Made by a program: the position numbers and the translations under genes. From Shewanella electrodiphila (GTDB lineage: Bacteria > Pseudomonadota > Gammaproteobacteria > Enterobacterales > Shewanellaceae), in assembly GCF_023283985.1 (NCBI RefSeq), contig NZ_JAKIKU010000001.1:124001-188000 (forward strand): a stretch of 64,000 nucleotides of DNA, given 5' to 3'. Positions 54,526 through 64,000 of the stretch are shown piece after piece (within the stretch, counting starts at the first letter, position 1; each line of letters starts with the position of its first letter). The notes under the pieces are model-generated. The model searched no databases and was not told the DNA's origin. It saw only the letters and a program-made list of their open reading frames with translations.

Positions 54526-55056
54526 TTACTTAGCTGCTTCTAAAGATTGAAATACAGCGTTCATGGTTAACTCTACAGGAAGTAGTATTCCTTGAGGATG
54601 ACTGGGACCATAGACTTTGTTAAATGGTGTACCCATTCCACCATTTTTGCCTACATAGCTTTCAATCATGGGGTTGGGCTCTGTCCAGTTACCTTTCATT
54701 AGTACAATATTATCTGCTTCTAATGCATTTACTATCGTTTCACGACGAGTGACATTCGCTTTATTGCTTCGACACGGTAAACACCAGTCAGCGTATATAT
54801 CGACAAAAACGGTATAACCTTGATCGACTAATGGGGCTATCTGTGCAGGGTTGAGAGGCTGCCATTGTAGTCGTTTATATGCATTATAATCTTCAGTTTT
54901 TTGTAAAAATGCATATATCCCAGTAAAGCATATCGTCATAAAACCTAACAATATAATAATGGCGGTAGGAATATTTTTCCCTTTGATTTTAAAGAAAATA
55001 AGTAACGCAATACCAGCAAGCAATAAACCAAGCAATATAGGAAACATTAAGGTCAT
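54526..55056 (-). CDS. Membrane-anchored thioredoxin-like protein (DsbD-gamma type)
   Basis: The protein has 176 residues. Two N-terminal helices (about 3-24 and 31-51) are followed by a periplasmic thioredoxin fold with the redox motif YADWCLPCRSNK (CLPC). The following VTRRETIVNALEADNIVLMKGNWTEPNP and FNKVYGP (cis-Pro region) resemble the C-terminal gamma domain of DsbD, but the electron-carrying transmembrane domain of DsbD is missing. It probably reduces or shuttles disulfides in the periplasm; its partner is unknown. Confidence 0.83.
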   Translation of the reverse strand: MTLMFPILLGLLLAGIALLIFFKIKGKNIPTAIIILLGFMTICFTGIYAFLQKTEDYNAYKRLQWQPLNPAQIAPLVDQGYTVFVDIYADWCLPCRSNKANVTRRETIVNALEADNIVLMKGNWTEPNPMIESYVGKNGGMGTPFNKVYGPSHPQGILLPVELTMNAVFQSLEAAK

Positions 55057-55229
55057 GATGATGTTCTCTGAGATGTGTACAGTATATTGATATTCACTAT
55101 ATCAAGGATTACTTAATTTGAGGTTAAATGAATGTTGTTAATAGAAATTCATGGTAACGTACGGTTTTTAATGAGTTGATTCATACAGACTCAAAGAGTT
55201 AACAATGCAAAATATGGGAATCGAGTGTA

Positions 55230-55847
55230 ATGGCGTTTAGTACTTGGTTAGGTTTACTAGCCATTTGTTGTTTAGGGGCGATGTCGCCAGGGCCAAGTTT
55301 AGCTATGGTATTGAGGCATACTTTGTCAGGCGGGCGATTACATGGCGTTGTTTGTGCTTGGGCGCACTCAATCGGTATTGGCGTTTATGCATTGGTGACG
55401 TTATTAGGACTGGCTGTTGTTTTAGAAAAATCACCCATTATTTTTAACGCCATTGCGGTTGTTGGGGCACTTTATCTTGCATGGATGGGGTTTCAAGCAC
55501 TTCAATCTAAAGGAGGCATGGAGCAAAAACTGCAATCTGGCGAGCCAAGTTCATTGCTTCAAGCGGCGAGAGATGGCTTAGCAATTTCATTATTTAACCC
55601 GAAAATCTTATTGTTTTTTCTCGCCCTATTTAGTCAATTCGTTATAGCGGCTGAAACGCTTACAGGGCAAACTTTGATTGTACTAACCCCGCTTGTGGTC
55701 GATGGTTTGTGGTATACGATTATTGCAGTGGTGTTGTCTCACGGGCCTGTTTTGTCACGGCTTCGCGACAAGGCGGCGATAATTGATAAGTTGTCAGGGG
55801 TAGTGCTTATTTTACTAGCAGTTAGGGTGATTATTAATTTGTTCTAG
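55230..55847 (+). CDS. LysE/RhtB-family exporter
   Basis: A 205-residue protein with six hydrophobic helices. The N-terminal motif LLAICCLGAMSPGPSLAMVL and the following GRLHGVVCAWAHSIG are typical of the LysE/RhtB family, as is DGLAISLFNPKILLFFLALFSQF (quoted in part as FNPKILLFFLALF). Members export amino acids such as lysine, threonine or homoserine; the substrate here is open. Monocistronic, with a terminator before the convergent DUF3144 gene. Confidence 0.9.
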   Translation: MAFSTWLGLLAICCLGAMSPGPSLAMVLRHTLSGGRLHGVVCAWAHSIGIGVYALVTLLGLAVVLEKSPIIFNAIAVVGALYLAWMGFQALQSKGGMEQKLQSGEPSSLLQAARDGLAISLFNPKILLFFLALFSQFVIAAETLTGQTLIVLTPLVVDGLWYTIIAVVLSHGPVLSRLRDKAAIIDKLSGVVLILLAVRVIINLF

Positions 55848-55877
55848 TGTTACAAGGTTGGTTTAGCCGAAAAATAC

Positions 55878-55904
55878 AAAGCCATCGGTTAGATGGCTTT
55901 TTCG
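55878..55904. terminator. Terminator between the LysE and DUF3144 genes
   Basis: AAAGCCATC (55878-55886) pairs with GATGGCTTT (55892-55900), loop GGTTA, followed by T; placed between convergent genes. Confidence 0.87.
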
Positions 55905-55921
55905 TATATTAAGTCTATCAA

Positions 55922-56245
55922 TTAGCCTTTGAAGACTTGCACTGAATCATCAGCTTTTTCTTCTGTGGCTTTTTGTCCGCCTGGAGGGTTCTTGATATGG
56001 TCATTCAAGTTTTCGTTCAGCATGCCTTTGTATTCATCAGAGAACCAATTTAAGGCATTTTCTTTTTCTGCTTCTAAATCTGAAGACTTGATTGCAGCTT
56101 CGAAGGCATTGTAGCGCGCAGCAGCAAAGCGAAGCGCAGTACCGACTTTACCGATATCATTTTCAGTTTGACCAAGTTGATTTGCCAGGGCAATAAATTG
56201 ATCCGCTAATTGGTACATGGTTGTTTCTGTTTTTTCTTCAGACAT
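55922..56245 (-). CDS. DUF3144 family protein
   Basis: A 107-residue, soluble, mostly helical protein. FIALANQLGQTENDIGKVG, then ALRFAAARYNAFEA, is the DUF3144 signature; the C-terminal tail is charged and probably disordered. Function of the family is unknown. Single-gene unit. Confidence 0.88.
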   Translation of the reverse strand: MSEEKTETTMYQLADQFIALANQLGQTENDIGKVGTALRFAAARYNAFEAAIKSSDLEAEKENALNWFSDEYKGMLNENLNDHIKNPPGGQKATEEKADDSVQVFKG

Positions 56246-56316
56246 GAAAATCTTCTCACAATGATTTAAAAATTAGCCAAGAGTCTACCTACTTTACCGA
56301 CAGAATAAAGTAGCAA

Positions 56317-56865
56317 TTACGTATTCGGGTCAGAATCTGTGATCACTTGACCATTGCGTGAGTCGTAATAGATTGAGAGTGTGGCTAATGGATTATAGAA
56401 ATACCGACATTGATCTGGATTGATATAAGTGGCTCTGTAAACTGAGTCGTCAGGGTTAGTGCTGGTTGTAATGGAAGGAGCATCTTGCAAGATCGTCTCC
56501 CAAACGGAAATACAGTCATTGGTGTTATTGAGTCTTGGGGATGATTCAAAAGGAGGCCAATTTTGCGCCGGATAGCCCCATTGATTAATGTCTAGCTGAC
56601 CATCAGTACCTGCGTTTTAAAAAATCTGAAGATTATCAGCAGGGCCAGAATTTCCTAACGCTGCCCATTTCATATTAGCCAATGAAATACCGCTGGAAAA
56701 AGCGCCGCCAGTCCCTTGGACTGTAGAAACTTCAGCATCTTGTTTAATATTGATAAACTTGGGTAATGCGATAACGGCAATAACGCCTAGTATAATAATA
56801 ACAACGACTAATTCTATTAGGGTAAAACCAAATGTCTTGTTGGTGTTCAGTTTCTTGGGCATCAA
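56317..56865 (-). pseudogene. Type IV pseudopilin gene with one in-frame stop codon
   Basis: The frame starts MMPKKLNTNKTFG|FTLIELVVV, an intact prepilin site, and runs 82 residues to a TAA at 56617-56619 (after DNLQIF). The same frame then continues without another stop to 56317 and encodes a typical MSHA-like globular end: NAGTDGQLDINQWGYPAQNW, LNNTNDCISVW and INPDQCRYFYNPLATLSIYY, including the two Cys of the C-terminal loop. A single base change from a sense codon would restore about 182 residues. The 5' fragment alone would be a truncated pilin. No other pilus gene lies beside it. Confidence 0.88.
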
Positions 56866-56957
56866 CGAACATCCTTTTTATTTTGTTATGAAATTAATTT
56901 TAAGTTAAAAAATATTTTTATGCGAGTTGTTGGCAATTCAGTGGAGTAAATAATCTG

Positions 56958-57617
56958 ATGGACAGTTGGATAGAGTTCATAGCACTAGAAAAAAAGAAAG
57001 CGTATTTTGTCGCGATCGAGCAGTTTCTAGATAATCAAAGACGACTTGATAAAGTCATCTTTCCGCCATCGGAAGATATCTATAATGCGTTTGATTTAAC
57101 CCCACTAGATAAGGTTAAAGTGGTGATACTCGGGCAAGACCCTTATCACGGCGCAGGACAAGCTCATGGCTTATGCTTCTCGGTCCAAGCTGGTGTGAAA
57201 ACGCCACCTTCATTGGTAAATATTTATAAAGAGCTGAAACAAGATATTGCAGGTTTTGAGATCCCGAAACACGGTAACTTAACCCATTGGGCTGAACAAG
57301 GTGTGTTGTTGCTCAATACAGTATTAACGGTTGAAGAAAGTAAGGCTCACTCCCACTCAAAGGCTGGCTGGGAGACTTTTACCGATAATGCCATGCAATG
57401 TCTTAATGAACGTGAGGAGTCTATTATATTTGTGTTGTGGGGCGCTCATGCCATTAAGAAGGGTAAGTTAATTAATGCTCCGCAGCATCAGGTTCTAACT
57501 GGGCCCCATCCATCACCTTTATCAGCCTATCGTGGCTTCTTTGGCTGTCAGCATTTTTCAAAGGTTAATCAATTGCTGGCACAGAAGGGTAATATGCCGA
57601 TTGATTGGCAGGTCTAG
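56958..57617 (+). CDS. ung: Uracil-DNA glycosylase
   Basis: A 219-residue, full-length family 1 enzyme. The water-activating motif [18 protein letters not shown] contains the catalytic Asp, and [14 protein letters not shown] is the DNA minor-groove/Leu loop region with the catalytic His; the uracil-pocket Asn lies in LLLNTVLTV. It removes uracil from DNA to begin base excision repair. Monocistronic, convergent with ispB. Confidence 0.97.
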   Translation: MDSWIEFIALEKKKAYFVAIEQFLDNQRRLDKVIFPPSEDIYNAFDLTPLDKVKVVILGQDPYHGAGQAHGLCFSVQAGVKTPPSLVNIYKELKQDIAGFEIPKHGNLTHWAEQGVLLLNTVLTVEESKAHSHSKAGWETFTDNAMQCLNEREESIIFVLWGAHAIKKGKLINAPQHQVLTGPHPSPLSAYRGFFGCQHFSKVNQLLAQKGNMPIDWQV

Positions 57618-57655
57618 ATATTCAGTAAACCTAACAAACATTTTTTGAACATAAT

Positions 57656-57694
57656 AAAAATGCACTTGGCTAATGAAAGCGAAGTGCATTTTTT
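57656..57694. terminator. Bidirectional terminator between ung and ispB
   Basis: AAAATGCACTT (from 57657) pairs with AAGTGCATTTT (from 57682) with A and T runs on the two sides. Confidence 0.87.
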
Positions 57695-57718
57695 TATCGC
57701 AAACTTAACAGCTATAAA

Positions 57719-58690
57719 TTAGTTGTTACGTTGAACTGATATTTTAGCTAATGAAATTAACGCTGTTTTATATTCACTATCTGGGATCGGAGCGAGTGCT
57801 GCGATCGCTTTATCAGCTTCTTGGTCTGCTTTCTGCTTAGTGTATTCAAGCGCGCCAGATTCTTTGAGTGCTGCAACAATCTCATCGATAGCCTTAGTAC
57901 CGTCACCTTTTTCAATGGCTTCTTTAATCAGTGCTTTTGCAGTGTCGTTACCGTGTGCCATAGCGTAAATCAATGGCAATGTCGGTTTGCCTTCAGCTAA
58001 GTCATCACCGATATTTTTACCAAGCTCATCAGCATCAGCAGTGTAATCTAATAAGTCGTCGGTTAACTGGAATGCAGTTCCGAGGAATTTACCGTATTCA
58101 CCTAATGCGGTTTGCTGTTCTTGACTCACATCTGCAATCACACCTGTGAGTAAGGTCGCGGCTTCGAATAATTTAGCTGTTTTGCAGTAAATCACTCGCA
58201 TATAATTTTCTTCCGTGGTTTCAGGGTCATTACAATTCATCAATTGTAAGACTTCACCTTCAGCAAGAATATTGGTGGTATCTGCTAAAACTCTTAGCAC
58301 TTTCATGCTGTCGAGTTCAGTCATCATTTGGAAAGAACGGGTATATAAGAAGTCACCAACAAGTACGCTAGCACTATTTCCAAAAAGCGCATTAGCAGTT
58401 TTGCGGCCGCGCCTTAGGGTCGATTCATCTACTACATCATCATGCAATAAAGAAGCTGTGTGGATAAATTCAATAATGGCAGCTAACTTAAGATGTTCTT
58501 CACCTTTATAGTCAATAGCGCGAGCGGCTAATACAGAAAGCAGTGGACGAAGTCTCTTACCACCACCATTGATAATGTAAAAACCCAGTTGGTTTATTAA
58601 TGCAACATCAGACTCAAGTTGTTTGTAAATTAACTGATTGACGGCTTGCATGTCATTATCAGCTAGTTGACGAATGGCGTTCAAATCCAT
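57719..58690 (-). CDS. ispB: Octaprenyl diphosphate synthase
   Basis: The protein has 323 residues, family length. The first Asp-rich motif LLHDDVVDES and the second FQLTDDLLDYTADADELGKN are intact; GGGKRLRPLL binds isopentenyl diphosphate. IspB makes the C40 side chain for ubiquinone and menaquinone. Divergent from rplU-rpmA, the arrangement seen in E. coli, which supports the assignment over other prenyl synthases. Confidence 0.95.
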   Translation of the reverse strand: MDLNAIRQLADNDMQAVNQLIYKQLESDVALINQLGFYIINGGGKRLRPLLSVLAARAIDYKGEEHLKLAAIIEFIHTASLLHDDVVDESTLRRGRKTANALFGNSASVLVGDFLYTRSFQMMTELDSMKVLRVLADTTNILAEGEVLQLMNCNDPETTEENYMRVIYCKTAKLFEAATLLTGVIADVSQEQQTALGEYGKFLGTAFQLTDDLLDYTADADELGKNIGDDLAEGKPTLPLIYAMAHGNDTAKALIKEAIEKGDGTKAIDEIVAALKESGALEYTKQKADQEADKAIAALAPIPDSEYKTALISLAKISVQRNN

Positions 58691-58854
58691 AATGGTCTCT
58701 AGTTATTAGGCTATTGGGCAAATTATATTGCCCACTATATAAGGTTCAAATTGTATATTAACAAATTTTAACTAATTTTCATGCCTTAGACAGCTTTTGT
58801 TCTTAGATAGTGAGAGTTAAACCGAGCTTTTTTTAATGATTCAAATTTAACGCT

Positions 58855-58883
58855 TGCCAGACTGCTAATCTTGCCGTAGAATC
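58855..58883 (+). promoter_or_regulatory. Sigma-70 promoter of rplU-rpmA
   Basis: -35 TTGCCA (58855-58860), a 17-base spacer, and -10 TAGAAT (58878-58883), followed by CCGCGCCC, a GC-rich discriminator typical of growth-rate-controlled ribosomal promoters. It lies about 85 bases before rplU. Confidence 0.8.
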
Positions 58884-58967
58884 CGCGCCCATTGTCATTA
58901 AAAGTTTTTAGCACCCGATATCTACTATTACGAATCGGAGTGTTAGTCCATTTGGAGTGAAATAGCT

Positions 58968-59279
58968 ATGTACGCTGTTTTTCAAAGTGGCGGAAAGCAA
59001 CATCGTGTTGCTGAAGGTCATACAGTTCGTTTAGAGAAAATTGAAGTTGCTACTGGTGAAACTGTAGAGTTTGATCAAGTATTATTGGTTGCTGATGGTG
59101 AGAACGTTCACGTTGGTACTCCTCTAGTTGCTAGTGGTAAAGTTGTTGCTGAAGTGGTTAGCCACGGTCGCGGTGAGAAAGTAACTATTCAAAAGTTCAA
59201 TCGTCGTAAGCATCACGAAAAGAAAATGGGCCATCGTCAATGGTTCACTGAAGTTAAAATCACTGCGATCAGCGCATAA
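58968..59279 (+). CDS. rplU: 50S ribosomal protein L21
   Basis: The protein has 103 residues, exactly the usual length. It starts [17 protein letters not shown] and contains [21 protein letters not shown] near the end (quoted as [12 protein letters not shown]), the L21 signature. L21 binds 23S rRNA in the large subunit. First gene of the rplU-rpmA operon; TGGAGTG precedes the ATG. Confidence 0.98.
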   Translation: MYAVFQSGGKQHRVAEGHTVRLEKIEVATGETVEFDQVLLVADGENVHVGTPLVASGKVVAEVVSHGRGEKVTIQKFNRRKHHEKKMGHRQWFTEVKITAISA

Positions 59280-59295
59280 TTTAGGAGTCTAACTC

Positions 59296-59550
59296 ATGGC
59301 ACATAAAAAAGCTGGCGGTTCTACTCGTAACGGCCGCGATTCAGAAAGCAAACGTCTTGGTGTTAAGCGTTTCGGTGGCGAATCAGTTGTTGCTGGTAAC
59401 ATCATCGTACGTCAACGTGGTACTAAGTTCCACGCTGGTGTAAACGTAGGTATCGGTCGTGACCATACTTTGTTTGCATTAACAGACGGTAAAGTTAAGT
59501 TTCAAGTAAAAGGTCCTAATAACCGTAAGTTTATTAGCATCGAAGCTTAA
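59296..59550 (+). CDS. rpmA: 50S ribosomal protein L27
   Basis: The protein has 84 residues. [20 protein letters not shown] is the typical L27 N-terminus, whose tail reaches the peptidyl-transferase centre. It follows rplU by 16 bases, with AGGAG as ribosome site, and a terminator closes the pair. Confidence 0.98.
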   Translation: MAHKKAGGSTRNGRDSESKRLGVKRFGGESVVAGNIIVRQRGTKFHAGVNVGIGRDHTLFALTDGKVKFQVKGPNNRKFISIEA

Positions 59551-59573
59551 TTCTAGACTCTAATCAGTCTTTG

Positions 59574-59604
59574 AAAGCCCCGCCTTCTGGCGGGGCTTTT
59601 GTGT
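59574..59604 (+). terminator. Rho-independent terminator after rpmA
   Basis: AAAGCCCCGCC (59574-59584) pairs with GGCGGGGCTTT (59589-59599), loop TTCT, T-rich afterwards. Confidence 0.92.
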
Positions 59605-59763
59605 TTTTTACCTCATTGTTGAATTTAGTTAACTAAACTTCAATGAAGTATTTCGATGTATCACATCGATAGTTATTTTTTTGCAGTAAGCGATTTATGG
59701 TGATTGTATCTTCTACGCTTCCCTGCACATCTCAGTCTTTTGAGGTTATAATTGGCACATTAA

Positions 59764-60948
<1,185 letters not shown>

Positions 60949-61010
60949 TATTGAGAGATAAAATCGGCTAGATTATTATGGTGTTATTAATAGGGTAATA
61001 AGAGAGACCA

Positions 61011-61775
61011 GTGTACGCAGAAACTCAAAATGATATCACTCGTCTTGTGGTACGCAGTGCGCAATTACTCTTAGCTTACGGCGCTGAATCTGATCTTGTT
61101 GAAGAGATCAGCCAGCGCTTAGGCAAAGCTCTCGGCTTAGCCAGTATCGAACTTTCCATCTCCTCCAACTCTCTCGTTTTAACCAGCCTAGTTCATGGGC
61201 GTTGTATCACCACCACAAGACGTATTAGAGAGCATGGCATCAATATGATGATTGTGTGTGAGGTGCAACGAATTTGCCTACTTGCAGAAAAGGGCATTTA
61301 TGGCGCGAAGCAGGTCAAAAGACGTTTAGAAAAAATTGAACCGAGGAGCTACCCAGCCAAGTATGTTATTGGCATGATAGGCCTATCTTGTGCGAGTTTT
61401 TGTCACTTATTTGGTGGTGATGTCGCGTCATGTATCATTACCTTTATCGCCTCAGCTGTCGGGATGTCAGTACGACTGTCATTAGTTAAAAAGCATTTTA
61501 ATTTACTGATTATTTTTTCAATAACTGCTTTCATCACCACATTAATCGCCCAGCTTGGCTATGTCATTGATGTAACTGATACGCCTAAAACAGCCATGGC
61601 AGCCAGTGTCCTAATGTTGGTGCCGGGTTTTCCTTTGATTAACGCTATTTCGGATATGGTTAAAGGCCATATGAATGTTGGAATATCCCGTTGGGGACAT
61701 GCCACGTTGTTAACCTTATCCACAGTGATAGGGATTACGTTGGCAATGGCACTGGGAGGGGAGTTTTTTCTATGA
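61011..61775 (+). CDS. yjjP: YjjP-like ThrE-type exporter, N-terminal component
   Basis: A 254-residue protein with GTG start (GAGAG upstream). The cytoplasmic N-terminal part holds LLLAYGAESDLVEE and a conserved SLVHGRCITTTRRI; about five membrane helices follow (from residue 118). This is the DUF1212/ThrE_N domain. In E. coli YjjP and YjjB together export succinate, and ThrE relatives export threonine/serine. The stop overlaps the yjjB start (ATGA), consistent with a two-part transporter. Confidence 0.92.
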   Translation: MYAETQNDITRLVVRSAQLLLAYGAESDLVEEISQRLGKALGLASIELSISSNSLVLTSLVHGRCITTTRRIREHGINMMIVCEVQRICLLAEKGIYGAKQVKRRLEKIEPRSYPAKYVIGMIGLSCASFCHLFGGDVASCIITFIASAVGMSVRLSLVKKHFNLLIIFSITAFITTLIAQLGYVIDVTDTPKTAMAASVLMLVPGFPLINAISDMVKGHMNVGISRWGHATLLTLSTVIGITLAMALGGEFFL

Positions 61776-62239
61776 ATCTCTTCCTAGAGTTACTCCATGA
61801 TGCTTTCTTTTCTGCAATACCAGCGATCGGCTTTGCAATGGTGTTTAATGTTCCAAAGCGGTTTTTACCTTACTGTGGTTTAGCTGGCGCCATTGGCCAT
61901 AGCTTTCGATCTTTATTGATGCACTTTGATATGCCTATTGAGTGGGCAACCTTTGCTGCAGCTGCACTTGTTGGCGTGATGACTATCCGTTTTGCTAAGA
62001 AACATTTAGCGCCTCCGCTTATGTATTCTGTTGCTGCCATTATTCCTATGGTACCTGGCACATACGCATACAATACCTTGATATCAATTGTACAACTCAG
62101 TGTTCAAGAACAAATAAGCAGCGATTTAACTTCGCTAGTGATTTTTAACGGCTTAAAAACGGTATTTATTCTGGGTGCTATCGCGGTGGGGCTGGCTATG
62201 CCATCACTGGTTTATTATCGCACTCGACCCATTATTTAA
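61772..62239 (+). CDS. yjjB: YjjB-like ThrE-type exporter, C-terminal component
   Basis: 155 residues starting at ATG 61772 (MNLFLELLHDAFFSAIPA), which overlaps the yjjP stop by four bases. Five hydrophobic helices; AIIPMVPGTYAYNTLIS is the ThrE_2/DUF3815 signature. It forms the membrane partner of YjjP. folA follows 27 bases downstream. Confidence 0.92.
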   Translation: MNLFLELLHDAFFSAIPAIGFAMVFNVPKRFLPYCGLAGAIGHSFRSLLMHFDMPIEWATFAAAALVGVMTIRFAKKHLAPPLMYSVAAIIPMVPGTYAYNTLISIVQLSVQEQISSDLTSLVIFNGLKTVFILGAIAVGLAMPSLVYYRTRPII

Positions 62240-62266
62240 ATTCTTAAGCATTTATAAGGACTATAC

Positions 62267-62743
62267 ATGCGCATCGCAATGATTGCCGCCATGGCAAATA
62301 ATCGTGTTATCGGTAAAGACAATAAAATGCCTTGGCATTTACCTGAAGACTTAAAACACTTTAAAGCCATGACATTAGGAAAACCTGTGGTGATGGGGCG
62401 CAAGACTTTTGAATCTATTGGAAGACCACTCCCAGGGCGTCATAATATTGTGATAACTCGTCAGAATGATTATCAGCCTGAAGGGGTCAGTTGCGTAAAT
62501 TCTTTTGAGGCAGCAAAAGAACTTGTTAGCGATTGTGAGGAAATAGTTGTGATTGGTGGTGGACAACTCTATAAAGAAATTCTACCGCTAGCCGATACGC
62601 TTTATCTAACCTTCATAGAGTTAACTGTTGATGGTGACACCTTTTTTCCTGAGTGGGATGATGGTAGCTGGACATTAACTGAGAAGGTTGTTGAGATAAA
62701 TGAATCACAATTGCAATATAGCTTTAACACTTTGGTGAAATAA
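62267..62743 (+). CDS. folA: Dihydrofolate reductase
   Basis: The protein has 158 residues. MIAAMANNRVIGKDNKMPWHLPEDLKHFK contains the Trp and Asp (PWHLPED) of the active site, and VVMGRKTFESIG and PLPGRHNIVITR are the NADPH-binding blocks. It makes tetrahydrofolate for thymidylate and purine synthesis and is the target of trimethoprim. Chromosomal type I enzyme, full length; AGGACT precedes the ATG. Confidence 0.97.
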   Translation: MRIAMIAAMANNRVIGKDNKMPWHLPEDLKHFKAMTLGKPVVMGRKTFESIGRPLPGRHNIVITRQNDYQPEGVSCVNSFEAAKELVSDCEEIVVIGGGQLYKEILPLADTLYLTFIELTVDGDTFFPEWDDGSWTLTEKVVEINESQLQYSFNTLVK

Positions 62744-62830
62744 TGTTAAATTGTGTCCTGTGTTACCCTGAATTGATACTTACCCTTGATGGTAGGTACA
62801 AAAATAAAAATACCTAAAAAGGAGTGTCAG

Positions 62831-63223
62831 ATGCGTTTATTGCCAGTGGCCTTAGCAGCCCTAATTGCAGCATCTTTTGTGTCAACCCCTGCCGAAGCGA
62901 ATACCGATCAACTTGTCGCAAACATTTGTGATTATGTAAAATCTAATGACAAAAACCGTTTACGTAAAAAGTTGAAAGAAAGCCGCGTAAAATTACGCAA
63001 TATTTACACTGGTGTTTCTTGTGACGGTAACAGCTTATTAAGAACAGCTTACAACTCTAATTCATTAGAAGTAGGTGAGTATATTGCAAAGCGTCTTCCT
63101 GCCGGTGACTTAAGCACACCAGAAGCTGACGGTAAAAGCATTCTTGATTGGGCAAATGCAAATGGTCATAGCGGAAGTGCTATTACTGCTGCAGTTCAAG
63201 ATCGTATCAGCGGTGGTGAATAA
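62831..63223 (+). CDS. DUF3718 family exported protein
   Basis: 130 residues from ATG 62831, with AAGGAGTGTCAG in front; an upstream in-frame ATG would bury the signal peptide. The signal peptide ends PAEA (about residue 23). NICDYVKSNDKNRLRKKLKE and IYTGVSCDGNSLLRTAYN with two Cys match DUF3718, a small periplasmic family of unknown role in Shewanella and relatives. Monocistronic, with a terminator after it. Confidence 0.85.
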   Translation: MRLLPVALAALIAASFVSTPAEANTDQLVANICDYVKSNDKNRLRKKLKESRVKLRNIYTGVSCDGNSLLRTAYNSNSLEVGEYIAKRLPAGDLSTPEADGKSILDWANANGHSGSAITAAVQDRISGGE

Positions 63224-63344
63224 ACGTTAGTTTACGTATTGAGTCATTTGTTACGGTTTGGTGCAATAGAAAGTGTATTGCGTCATAACGAGCTAGATTG
63301 ATTGTTGATTTGCGTCTTTCGTTAGTACAAATAGCAATTAATCT

Positions 63345-63371
63345 AAAAACCGCCATCATGGCGGTTTTTTT
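63345..63371 (+). terminator. Rho-independent terminator after the DUF3718 gene
   Basis: AAAACCGCCAT and ATGGCGGTTTT form a stem around the centre at 63357, followed by a T run. Confidence 0.9.
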
Positions 63372-63616
63372 ATGGCTTTAAATTGATGATTAATAACCGT
63401 CTTACAGATGTTGGATATAGATGTTTGTTCACTGAACAAGCTAGCGTTACAAACTCACTTGCCTAGCTAATCAGATATTAGATTAATTGAAAGAAGTGGT
63501 GGTAAACGCTTTATTCTTATCTGCTTTATGCTTCTTTGAAACCCTTTTTTATCCTCTGAAGTGTTAAGTTGTGGCTGCAGGCGAAACGTCGGCTTTAAAG
63601 TGGATTTAAGGTATTA

Positions 63617-63639
63617 AAAAAGGCTCCTAAGAGCCTTTT
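63617..63639 (-). terminator. Terminator after the chemotaxis receptor gene
   Basis: AAAAGGCTC pairs with GAGCCTTTT around CTAA; on the minus strand a run of T follows. Confidence 0.88.
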
Positions 63640-63663
63640 GTTTAAATGATAATAGTTGGGTGT

Positions 63664-64000
63664 TTATACTCGAAACTCGCCCACAGAGCTTTGTAGCTCT
63701 TCAGATAGCATTGCTACTTGATGGCTTGACTGCGCAGTTTGATCTGCACCCGTTGCCGTTTCTTCTGATATAGCGGCAATATGTTCTAGCATTTCTGATA
63801 CTTGCTGGCTGACAAGGTTTTGCTCTTGTGCAGCTTGAGCAATATGATTACCAGAATCGTAGGCTTTGTGAACCGATTGACTAATGGTTTCTAGTGCTAA
63901 GTTCGCTTGCTCTGTTTTATCAACACAGCTACTTGCTTGAGAGCGACCTAACTCCATCACTGACACAGCTTGTTGAGCACCTTGCTGCAGTATCTCAATC
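63664..64000 (-). CDS. Methyl-accepting chemotaxis protein, C-terminal part (cut by right edge)
   Basis: The last 112 or so codons of a gene that continues beyond the window. The coiled-coil signalling-domain end is recognisable: QQGAQQAVSVMELGRSQA, HIAQAAQEQNLVSQQVSEM, IAAISEETATGADQTAQSS and LSEELQSSVGEFRV, the usual ending of MCPs in Shewanella and Vibrio. The HAMP and sensor domains are not visible, so the ligand cannot be guessed. Methylation-helix Glu/Gln pairs are present (SEETATG). Confidence 0.9.
   Translation of the reverse strand, partial: IEILQQGAQQAVSVMELGRSQASSCVDKTEQANLALETISQSVHKAYDSGNHIAQAAQEQNLVSQQVSEMLEHIAAISEETATGADQTAQSSHQVAMLSEELQSSVGEFRV

Larger units (their letters stand above)
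63224..63663. other. Convergent intergenic stretch with two terminators
   Basis: About 440 bases with no gene. Only the two terminators listed separately are recognised; the sequence between them shows no repeat or structure. Confidence 0.5.

Overview
The window looks like chromosome from a marine gammaproteobacterium of the order Alteromonadales, most likely Shewanella or a close relative. This is inferred from gene content and order: ampG and yajG together, yajQ, rplU-rpmA-obgE divergent from ispB, yjjP/yjjB-folA, orphan MSHA-like pseudopilins, several TonB-dependent receptors, and the AT-rich composition. No rRNA, tRNA, CRISPR array, transposase or integrase was seen.

Left part (1-20,450). 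An edge-truncated SdsA1/BDS1-type alkylsulfatase lies downstream of a LysR gene. A gene-poor, hairpin-rich stretch of about 1.1 kb follows. Next come two integron gene cassettes without an integrase (4126-5675). Each has its own attC site; one encodes a membrane-anchored Mrr-like nuclease-fold protein and the other a small four-helix membrane protein. Ordinary genes follow: DMT permease, DUF481 porin-like protein, a PAP2/PanE/VanZ operon, yajQ, an AspT-type transporter with a D15-type outer-membrane protein, ampG, a small conserved gene, a periplasmic cyclophilin, yajG, DUF2804 and a fatty-acid hydroxylase-like gene.

Middle part (20,700-46,650). This holds two carbohydrate/sulfate-ester modules. 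The first is an alginate cluster: PL6 and PL17 lyases, KdgF-like cupin, hexuronate-type MFS permease and a divergent FadR-type GntR regulator. Its TonB receptor is wrecked by a one-base frameshift plus an internal deletion. The second is a sulfatase module: an arylsulfatase with a CTAGR maturation site, a divergent MoxR-DUF58-DUF4381-BatA-BatB/C-BatD operon, LysR, a HEAT/TPR protein, an anaerobic sulfatase-maturating radical SAM enzyme, a lipoprotein with an FGE-like fold but no catalytic cysteines, and a PafA-type phosphatase. rlmG sits between the two modules.

Right part (46,680-64,000). Mostly housekeeping: ABC exporter, acyl-CoA ligase, an intact TonB receptor, a DsbD-gamma-like thioredoxin, LysE permease, DUF3144, an orphan pseudopilin gene broken by one in-frame stop, ung, ispB, rplU, rpmA, obgE, yjjP, yjjB, folA, a DUF3718 protein and the C-terminal end of a chemotaxis receptor at the right edge.

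The items most worth following are the integrase-less cassette pair with its nuclease-like membrane protein, the sulfatase/MoxR-Bat module, and the broken receptor in an otherwise complete-looking alginate cluster.
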